Shown: positions 56,766-64,000 of the stretch, one piece after another
Numbering within the stretch: position 1 is the stretch's first letter
Layout of the letters: each line of letters opens with the position of its first letter
NCBI RefSeq assembly: GCF_002865645.1
Contig: NW_020194549.1
Span: forward strand, 186,001 to 250,000
Direction: 5' to 3'
Source of the DNA: Hyaloscypha bicolor E
Lineage: Eukaryota; Ascomycota; Leotiomycetes; Helotiales; Hyaloscyphaceae
Length of the DNA stretch: 64,000 bases
The notes under the pieces: generated by a model
The model's database searches: none
What the model was told of the DNA's origin: nothing
The model's input: the letters and a program-made list of their open reading frames with translations, nothing else
Translations under genes and position numbers: made by a program

Positions 56766-57144
56766 CTTGGAAGATGTGTGAGGGCGGGCCGGGGGTTTGT
56801 GGTGGTTGTATAGTCAAGATGTCGTCGTCAGGCGTGAAGGTGGTTCGAGGCGTCGGGAGCGAATGAAGCTTTTGTTGTGGGCAGATTGTCTTGCGGCTGT
56901 GGTTGTTGATTGAATTGCGCTGTACTCGATGTTGGACAGGAGTACGGCGGCCGAGAAGTGATTCTGTGCAGAGTCCTAATTAGCCACATGCCTGGCGAGT
57001 GAGGCTGGAGCTCACATTCGCAAGCAGACAACATGCGATCGCCATTCACAACACCACGAGGATCTTGCTTGATAGGGAGGAAGTCGCGAGCATCATAGCA
57101 GCTGTGCGAAGCTTCAATAGAGCTTATGCTCTCTCATCGCCGCG
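56766..57144. promoter_or_regulatory. Shared divergent promoter of calmodulin and Tlg2-like genes
   Basis: 379 bases between the two start codons, transcribed outward in both directions. Short frames here are not supported. No specific binding site was identified. Confidence 0.6.
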
Positions 57145-58283
57145 ATGTGGCGCGATAGAACGAATCTGTATTTCCCCTGCTTCCACGTACACCACTCCAG
57201 GCACTGATAGCAATTGTAGCTACATTTCCTACCGGCAATCCTACGCACATCACCCAGCGAAAAAGCCGAAATACTCTTCATCAACCGGCAATGGCTACTC
57301 AGACTCTTTCGCCTCAGGCTCGTCTGAGCGGCAGGGGCTTATGTCCGCAGGCGCATTCGAGGACGACGGCGATGCAGTAATAGAAATGGATCTTCTACCC
57401 CCTCGATGGGCAGACGTATCAGACGAAGTCACGGAGCTGTTGACGGATATTTCGGGGAAAAGTGTGAAGCTGGAGAAGTTACATCAGAAGCATGTTCTGC
57501 CAGGATTCGATGACGAGGAAGTCAAGAAGACTGAGGAAGGGGAAATCGAGAAGTTGACGCAAGATATCACACGGGGATTCCACGAATGTCAGAAAGCGAT
57601 TCAGAAAGTGGAGCAGATGGTCCGGGAGAGCAAGCAGCAGGGTGGGATAAGTAAAGGGGAGGAGACGATGGCGAGGAATATCCAGATCTCCTTGGCTGGG
57701 AGAGTACAAGAGGCCAGCGCAGGATTCAGGAAAAAGCAGAGTGCATATTTGAAAAGTATGTTTTTATGAGGATTCTGGAATTCTCTAGCTAACGAGTGCA
57801 GAATTACGAGGTCTCAGTGGGATGGCTGTCCCAATCGATCGGGCGTCCACCCCTCTATACAGCAATTACACCGACCCCTCCCTAATGGAGTCAGACGCCG
57901 ACAAATCCTATTCGCAATCGACGCTCCAACAAACCTCCCAAAAACAACTCACCTCCAACGATGCCGCCATAATGCAACGCGAACGGGAAATTACAGATAT
58001 AGCACAAGGCATCATCGAGCTGGCTGATATCTTCAAAGAGCTGCAGACTATGATTATCGACCAAGGGACGATGCTAGATAGAATCGATTATAATGTTGAG
58101 AGGATGGCAGTCGATGTCAAGGCTGCAGATAAAGAGCTGAAGGTTGCGAGTGGGTATCAGAAGAAGGGGACCAAGAGAAGGATCATCTTCTTGCTGATAC
58201 TGCTCGTGGTGGGGATGGTAATTTTGTTGATTGTCAAGCCGAAACGGCATAGAGGGGCGGATGAGAATGTAATACCACCTTGA
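57145..58283 (+). CDS. TLG2: Tlg2/syntaxin-16-type t-SNARE
   Basis: Model join(57145..57167,57220..57755,57802..58283), 346 residues; introns of 52 and 46 nt. The tiny first exon gives MWRDRTN and joins to LYISYRQSYAHHP, the diagnostic N-terminus of Tlg2/syntaxin 16 that binds the SM protein Vps45. MDLLPPRWADVSDEV starts the Habc region. The join YLKK-LRGLSGM restores the conserved core. The SNARE helix lies in IMQREREITDIAQGI through IIDQGTMLDRIDYNVERM. The tail anchor is RRIIFLLILLVVGMVILLIV, with a short lumenal end of about 17 residues. Role by family: fusion of endosome-derived vesicles with the trans-Golgi network. Confidence 0.93.
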
Positions 58284-58673
58284 ACTTTTCTGTTTGATAA
58301 GTCCTCATTTCTGCGCTGCATTAGACTTCCATTCGGTCGAGGATTGGGTTGAGAAAAGGAGGAGTTAAGCGACTCGTGACTTCCTCTCCTTAAATCAACT
58401 TCGCAACCTTCCCAATTTCCTGACCTCGCCAACTCCAGCGACGAGGTTGTCAACACCACCTCCCAGCGTCTTTGTCGTCAACCGCCTACCTCGTCCTTCA
58501 TTGTACTCCTTCCCCAAGGACAATCAAGCGCTTCTCTCCAGCTGCACCAGGCAGTCAACACATCCTCGACGCAAAAGCGAATTCGAACGAGCTACCAAGA
58601 CTCTGGAGTCACCAACCCCAACCATCCACCTCCACACACCTCCTCAATCGCATCTCAATCTTTCTATCACACC

Positions 58674-59153
58674 ATGCCCAACAATAAGACCCCCTCCTCA
58701 ACGTCGCCTCCGTCTTCAACAGCCACGATGCCAGACAACCCTGAGTCACTTTCATCACAATTCTATTCCAAGCAAAACCACCTTACTAGTCCTGACACCA
58801 AAATTCCCATGCAAGTTAAGCCATTGCCGTCGTCAATTTCGAACGATGTCAAGCTCGATGTGCCACAAGCCGGTGGAACAATGCATGTCCAATCTGGCGC
58901 TGCTGTCCCGGTTGCCTTGACCATCGAACCGAATGACTCCCTCAATGTCAAGGAGGCACCTTTGTCTTCACCACCTCCACCCGAAGCCAACACTATCGAG
59001 CCGATTATTCCTTCTGGCACCGGGTCAATGGAAGATACCTCGGTCGATACTACCTCGCTTTCAGAGTTCATGCTGTTTCCACTTAGGCTGAACATCTGGA
59101 AGTAAGCTCTCCGCCCACGGATTATGGAAATAGAATATTGCCATAGCTTGAGA
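58674..59153 (+). pseudogene. 2EXR-domain gene with in-frame stop
   Basis: From ATG 58674 there is a Ser/Pro/Thr-rich N-terminus of about 125 residues, then SEFMLFPLRLNIWK, the start of a 2EXR motif, then TAA at 59103-59105. The same frame continues past the stop with RPRIMEIEYCHSLRDEQYP, what the domain should read (RIxEIEY), so CAA to TAA would explain the stop. An alternative is a 58-base intron (59102-59159, GTAAGC...GATGAG) that would fuse this N-terminus to the next gene. The conserved residues inside that 'intron' argue against it. Confidence 0.6.
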
Positions 59154-59154
59154 G

Positions 59155-60210
59155 ATGAGCAATATCCCTCAAGCACATGACCACTTGTCCACCTCTTCCT
59201 CGACCTCGAGTTTCGCCAGCGAGCAAGACTCAATTCCGGATATAACCTCTCCGAACTCAGCCACCCGACAGGAGTCTAACGAGCTTCCGCGAGATCTCGA
59301 AACCCTCCCCTCCCCCCGCCCAGACACCATGCAAGAACAGGGAACCATGTCCGTTGCGTCCTCTCCAAGTCGCGTCGAACAATCACAAGAGACGACCCAG
59401 CTTACCGCGGCTCTCGGCACTTTCACCTTCTTCCCGAAGTTACCTATCGAGATCCGACTCATGATCTGGCCCTATAACTTTCCGCGAGGACGCGAGGTCA
59501 ATTTTGGCAACGAGCTCACGTTTAATGCTAATTGGACCGCCGTCATGAGCTGCATCTTCCAATTCGAAGAGCCATCTCCACTTTCTATTGCACTCCGAGT
59601 CAACAGAGAGTCCCGCCAAGAGACGCTGAAGCATTACACCATCCTGTTTCGAGGTGATAGTCAGATTGCTGCAGGACAAACAAAGCCAGTCCAGAGACCG
59701 TTCTGCTACAATCCGAAACTTGACACTGCTTGGATCAACCCCCTTGCACTACAACTGATCTGCTGGGACGGAGCCGCCTTTGTGCCTGACCCTTGGTTGC
59801 CTTACCTTGCTTCCGCAGCACCTTCAGTCTTCCCTAACACACGAATACTCGATATTCGGGGTTGGTACAAGATGTGGCCCTCAGTAGTTCAACTAGGACG
59901 GGCGCCTCTGTTTTATGCTGCTTTTATTGGCGAGATCCATTGCACTGTCCCAGTTGACCACTTAGCAAAGCCACTTCACCAGTATCTAAGTCCACAATTG
60001 GAACCCCTTCTGCAGTTTCGGGGCTCGGAGGAATTGAAATTGATCCCATATCGCAATAACGGAAGCGCCTTCAGTTATGCGTTCACACACATTCTGAATG
60101 GGCAATCGGAGAAGCGGTATTTGCAGGGCGTCAAGGAGTTTCTGGTGGTACACAAGGACAATTTTGGTGGAAAGTCTCCGGTTCTGACAATTGCGGAGCA
60201 GGAAGGATAA
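59155..60210 (+). CDS. 2EXR-domain protein
   Basis: 351 residues from ATG at 59155. The first ~85 residues are Ser/Thr/Pro-rich and probably disordered. The 2EXR motif is FTFFPKLPIEIRLMIWPYNF, then PLSIALRVNRESRQETLKHY and FCYNPKLDTAWINPLALQ, in the usual order. The later region has IREILDIRG-like VFPNTRILDIRGWYKM and ends with a basic helix near EKRYLQGVKEFLVVHK. It overlaps the tail of the broken copy just upstream, suggesting tandem duplication. Function unknown. Confidence 0.85.
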   Translation: MSNIPQAHDHLSTSSSTSSFASEQDSIPDITSPNSATRQESNELPRDLETLPSPRPDTMQEQGTMSVASSPSRVEQSQETTQLTAALGTFTFFPKLPIEIRLMIWPYNFPRGREVNFGNELTFNANWTAVMSCIFQFEEPSPLSIALRVNRESRQETLKHYTILFRGDSQIAAGQTKPVQRPFCYNPKLDTAWINPLALQLICWDGAAFVPDPWLPYLASAAPSVFPNTRILDIRGWYKMWPSVVQLGRAPLFYAAFIGEIHCTVPVDHLAKPLHQYLSPQLEPLLQFRGSEELKLIPYRNNGSAFSYAFTHILNGQSEKRYLQGVKEFLVVHKDNFGGKSPVLTIAEQEG

Positions 60211-63110
60211 GAGGGTCATGGGGATGTACTGTGGTTGGCTAGGAGGTTCTTGCGAGACCGTAGATCTGAACTAATGTTCTGCCCAAAAGTGATGGGTCAA
60301 CACTACACACTTGATCCTCACAAGTTCATATATGTATGTATAGCGAATATTAAGCGTTCATTTGGAAACAGTAGATGAAATGCAAGCTTTCTTTCTTCAC
60401 GTTTCTCCCTCCCCTAGTTTCAAATATTGCGGTCCCTCTGACAAAGAGAGGTTGTAGCTGCCGAACACCTAGCACGGCACAGGAGGTACGAATCGTGACT
60501 TTCTCAGAGTGTAAAATCCATATTGAGTCACATGAAACATTTCAGCTATGCTTCAAACTGCAGCATGCATGCATAAGGTGATTAATAAATGAGCGCGTAA
60601 TGTGGATTCTCCTCATTATTTATGGTGTAGGAGGGACCCAAGTCGAAAGGATTGATATTTCCTGGATGCTAGGGATGGGAAAGCAAATTGCAATACTTTA
60701 TGGCTGAGGGGAGGAAGGATTGAGGCGAAGGACCGAAGAAACCCTAAAAGAAGCCCAAGGAAGGCTTGATGCTAGCCCGCAAAATATATTCGAAATGAGT
60801 GGCGAAGACATAACTCCGAGAGCCACACTGTCAAACCATTTGCCAAGACTTGAAAGAGCTTGCTGGTGCTGTTTCAGTGCGGCTGACGATCACCTTGGCT
60901 TGAACCTTCTTCTTTACAATCGCATGATATACTGCGGATACACGGTTCTGCAAACACATTAGCATCTTTGCAAGAGGGAAACTAGGCGTGACTGCACTGA
61001 TTTGACGGATGATGGGCACGTAGGAGCCATCTTGGCCGCAATCACGTTAGAAACTAAAGCTACAGTGAAGCCTCACCGAGGGGAAATGGCCTCAAAAGTT
61101 TCTGCACATCGTGGGAGCGGATGCTCAATAACGAGAATGAAGTCGTCAAACCATGCAGCTTCAAGTCATTGTGTGATTACAAACAGAAACACTCAGAAGA
61201 TGAATTCCGCATTGATGGGTCCAACACTTTCGGGGCAGACACGACAGGCTGCCTGACCCGTAATATTGTTAGCGAAATCAATTATGCCGCTCCACAGGGG
61301 CCTATTATAATTAGTATAATTAACCCTGTAGTCTCAAGATAAGCCCAAAAAATCATAGTTCTGAAATATGCCTTTATTCCATACTATTCCTACCATTACC
61401 CAAGTTAGAAGAGACGTCATTATTCTCTTCGTCATTCTCTTTTATTGCCTTCCTTCTCCTTCTCCTTTCCCTTACTTGTTAGCCTTACTGCCTTCTTGCT
61501 TGCTCTTATTAGAGCCTTAACCTTCGGCACAAAATATTCGAGAAAGCAAATCATAGTAGTAAAAGGCCATTTGGTCCCGCATTTCGTTGATATGGGATAT
61601 ATTTAGAGCTTCTGGCGGTATGTTAATAGTTATAATAAGCTCTATTAAAGAAGTTAGATATAATAACGTATTATATAAAGTAACCTTTTGGATTATTCTT
61701 TATCTAGTTATAATATGTTATTAGTACTAACTCTCTTCTTTCTTGCCCCAATCCTGTCACCGAACTATCTCTCCTCTTATCTAACCTCCTTCAGACCTTG
61801 GTAGGGCAGAATTCAGGGGCTCTTTACACGCAACAGGCCAGCAGGGTATGGTTCAAGCAGATGGCAGATCCATACAGCTTAGGAAATGGACTAAGAATCG
61901 CGGGTCATCAGACCGCGGAATGGCCTCGACAACATTTTGAATATCAGGTTTGACAACCCCGAAACCCAGGAGAATATTATTAGTCTATATGACAATGAAG
62001 TAGCTATGGTAGCGAAGGGGCGGAAAGAGGGGATTGCGGAGATGGAGGAGGTGCACATTACGTATGGTGAGAAAGATAAGGTTCATCGGTGTGGAGATCA
62101 TCCTGCCGGCTGGAGATTCTAGGAAAGGGTTGTATTCTTTTCTGGGCTCGTAATTCACCTCTTGTGATGTACGTATTTGGGGAATATCTGTTCTGCAATG
62201 GTTTTACAGTGATTGTAGTGTTTATGTTTATACTCCTCATCTTGACCCTGGTCTCTCTCATCTGCCCGTTTTTGCTACCCAATTATCACGTAACTATAAG
62301 GACAGTCTAATACAATCTAGTTAACCCACTCACAAGAATCGACCTCTAACAGCATCACATTATGCACTCGCACTATAACCAACTCAATACTCTAGTCAAC
62401 AAAGTAGGATTGTTGTTAGTATCATGTGATAAATATGTGTTTCCTCCCACTGGCTCGACTACCGACCCAATACCCCTCCTGCACTCTTATGCAGAGTGCT
62501 GTGGGAAGCTGAAGACGTCCCACTGTTATCAGGCTATCGGGTGATTCTGGGACCAGTGCACACGCTTCCAGCTTCTCCTCGGAGATGGTTGCGAAAATAT
62601 GCTGCGCTGAAATTGAGTATGCTGCGAACAGCGATGGAACGATATACGAACGCTAACCGCTGTGACAATACAATGAAATCCCAAGCTCTTCCTCTGCCTG
62701 AACAGGTCCGTAGTAAGCTGCGCACTCATGATCCAATTCCCTCGGGGCCCAAGCACGGGTGACGGCTCTGTGATCCCTCATCTGCCGATGTTTTCAAGCA
62801 AGGTCTCCAAATCGACCACCTGAATATCCAAGCAAGGAGATTCGTAAATCATATTGAAACAAGAAAAGTAAAGTTCAAAAAACGCTCCAAGTGGAGTGTT
62901 CAAGTAGAAGGAGCTCGCCAAGGCGGGAGTCCTTGAACATATACCATGTGCCATGGCTTGATGGTGCTGCTAACCAAGTAGCAGCACCAAAACGTAGTCA
63001 ATACGGTTGAATGTTGGTCTTTGTTGCATTCTTATGAATGATTAGCCTCCAATTGAATCTCGACGAGTGAAGGAGGAAGTGGGTGCGCACCTTGTTTTGT
63101 TTCAAATCTA
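60211..63110. other. Long gene-poor region
   Basis: About 2.9 kb without a supportable gene. Short frames at 60720-60962, 61002-61342 and 61937-62310 have no domains. 61300-61800 is mildly A/T-rich. The frame at 61937-62122 has protein-like character (GIAEMEEVHITYGEKDKV) but no ATG and may be a remnant. Confidence 0.35.
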
Positions 63111-64000
63111 TCAGTCATATAGATCATCATCCCCAGGAGGTACGGTCGGTTCCTCGGGGTAGTCTTCTTCCTCAGGCTCAGGGTTATGTTCAGGGTCCCC
63201 ACGCCGTCTACGGCTCTGATCTCGAGGCTCAGGTTCTTGATCCTGGCGCTTTTTACGGCCTTGACCATGACCTCGTCTGTCAGTCTGTTCTTCTTGTCGA
63301 GGATTCCCCCACTGTTCTTGTCCTTCGGGAACCGAGTGAAGCTCACGGGTTTCGTAGCCAGTGGTGGTTTGTGAGGAAGCATGGCCGCCGGCGTAATAGT
63401 CTGATGTGCCATATCCGCCCGCTGCGGTTGAGGTGTCTGCAGTGCTGTATGCAGCCCCGCCTGAGCCATACGAACCGGAGCTGTAGCCAGTGTTTGAGGA
63501 GCTGGCGGGGAAGTACGAGTTGGTGTAACCATCTGCGGAGGTGCTGTGGCTTTCTGGGGCGTGGTCGTACATGCCCTGCTGAGAAGACTGAGGATAGGCA
63601 GAGCTGGAACTGTACGGTGCAGATGTGTAAGGAGCAGTGTAGCCAGTGTAACCGGCTACATATGTTCCGCCTCCCGCGTGCTCGGTTGTATCTTCTGCTG
63701 TTTCAGCAGGGCGGACTCCTTTGATTTCAAGAGGAGGGTGCACTCGGTTGTAGTCGGTCCGGATCTGCCACTCAGAGTCGCTAGAGACTTTGGCTATGAA
63801 CCACTGCATTTCCACACAGTTAGTACTTCTCGATCTAGACTAGATGAGAACGGTGGTAGTTGATCACGTGATGTCCTCAAGGGCGGTAATCCATCCCAGC
63901 CAAAGCTCAGACACGCGAAGAGGAACGGTGCCGGGACTTACCACTTTAACGTTATACTCCACAGTATAAGTTTTAGCATAGTTGAGCCGAGAGGCATCAT
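63111..64000 (-). CDS. Unrecognised protein with low-complexity Tyr/Ser/Gly tail, 5' end outside window
   Basis: Model complement(join(63111..63803,63942..>64000)); intron of 138 nt (GTAAGT...ATGCAG) joins YTVEYNVKV with WFIAKVSSDSEWQIRTDYNR in frame. The conserved-looking part is short. It is followed by a Tyr/Ser/Gly/Ala-rich stretch of about 100 residues (for example TGYSSGSYGSGGAAYST) and a charged tail with RGHGQGRKKRQDQEPEPRDQ and an acidic end (GDDDLYD). Such low-complexity sequence is often disordered and could support condensate or nucleic-acid interactions, which is inference. I do not recognise the family. The N-terminus lies beyond the right edge. Confidence 0.65.

Noticed and set aside
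58763..59233. 156-residue minus-strand ORF
   Set aside because: Antisense to the 2EXR pair; its composition mirrors their Ser/Pro-rich N-termini.
61937..62122. 61-residue frame with protein-like sequence
   Set aside because: Starts at TTG, no ATG, and flanking frames give no continuation that can be joined with confidence.

Overview
This is a window of a filamentous ascomycete (Pezizomycotina) nuclear genome. The genes have short introns (mostly 46-60 nt) with GTRNGT donors, CTAAC-like branch sites and YAG acceptors. The families present (NACHT-ankyrin, HET domain, 2EXR domain, fungal rhodopsin-like membrane protein, small secreted cysteine-rich proteins) are typical of that group. Strongly A/T-rich blocks with transition-type decay look like repeat-induced point mutation (RIP) compartments. 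I cannot name the species; a Leotiomycete is only a guess.

Layout. 1-9 kb: a possible self/non-self recognition island, with a NACHT-ankyrin gene entering from the left edge, a broken alpha/beta hydrolase, a HET-domain remnant and an intact HET-domain gene. 10.5-11.5 kb: a DJ-1/PfpI-like gene. 13.3-15.1 kb: an A/T-rich block ending in a solo-LTR-like element, then a small secreted cysteine-rich protein (15.8 kb). 16.7-24.9 kb: a decayed unknown gene, two hypothetical genes, an ankyrin protein and another decayed acidic frame. 26-31 kb: a Cys-containing hypothetical, a nucleotidyltransferase-fold protein, a GNA1-like acetyltransferase with a damaged splice acceptor, and a Gfo/Idh/MocA oxidoreductase. 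32-33 kb: two hAT-type MITEs. 33-34.4 kb: a 7-TM rhodopsin-like protein. 36-50 kb: a transposon-rich, mostly A/T-rich compartment. It holds a second cysteine-rich secreted protein, hAT-like elements, nested elements with clean target-site duplications, and three 2EXR loci (one intact, two decayed). 50.7-60.2 kb: another intact 2EXR gene, a conserved housekeeping block (GH47 alpha-mannosidase, calmodulin, Tlg2-type t-SNARE), then a broken and an intact 2EXR gene in tandem. The right edge carries the 3' part of an unrecognised gene.

How it fits together. Calmodulin and the Tlg2-like SNARE are divergently transcribed from a 379-bp shared promoter, and with GH47 they form the stable core. The remainder resembles an accessory compartment: recognition-type genes (NACHT, HET, ankyrin, 2EXR), candidate effectors next to A/T-rich blocks, many pseudogenes and non-autonomous transposons. 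I found no transposase or reverse-transcriptase ORF, no tRNA/rRNA and no CRISPR. I did not find a clearly undescribed multi-gene system. The best leads are the element families defined by precise target-site duplications, the six-locus 2EXR cluster, the effector candidates in the A/T-rich blocks, and the GNA1-like splice lesion.
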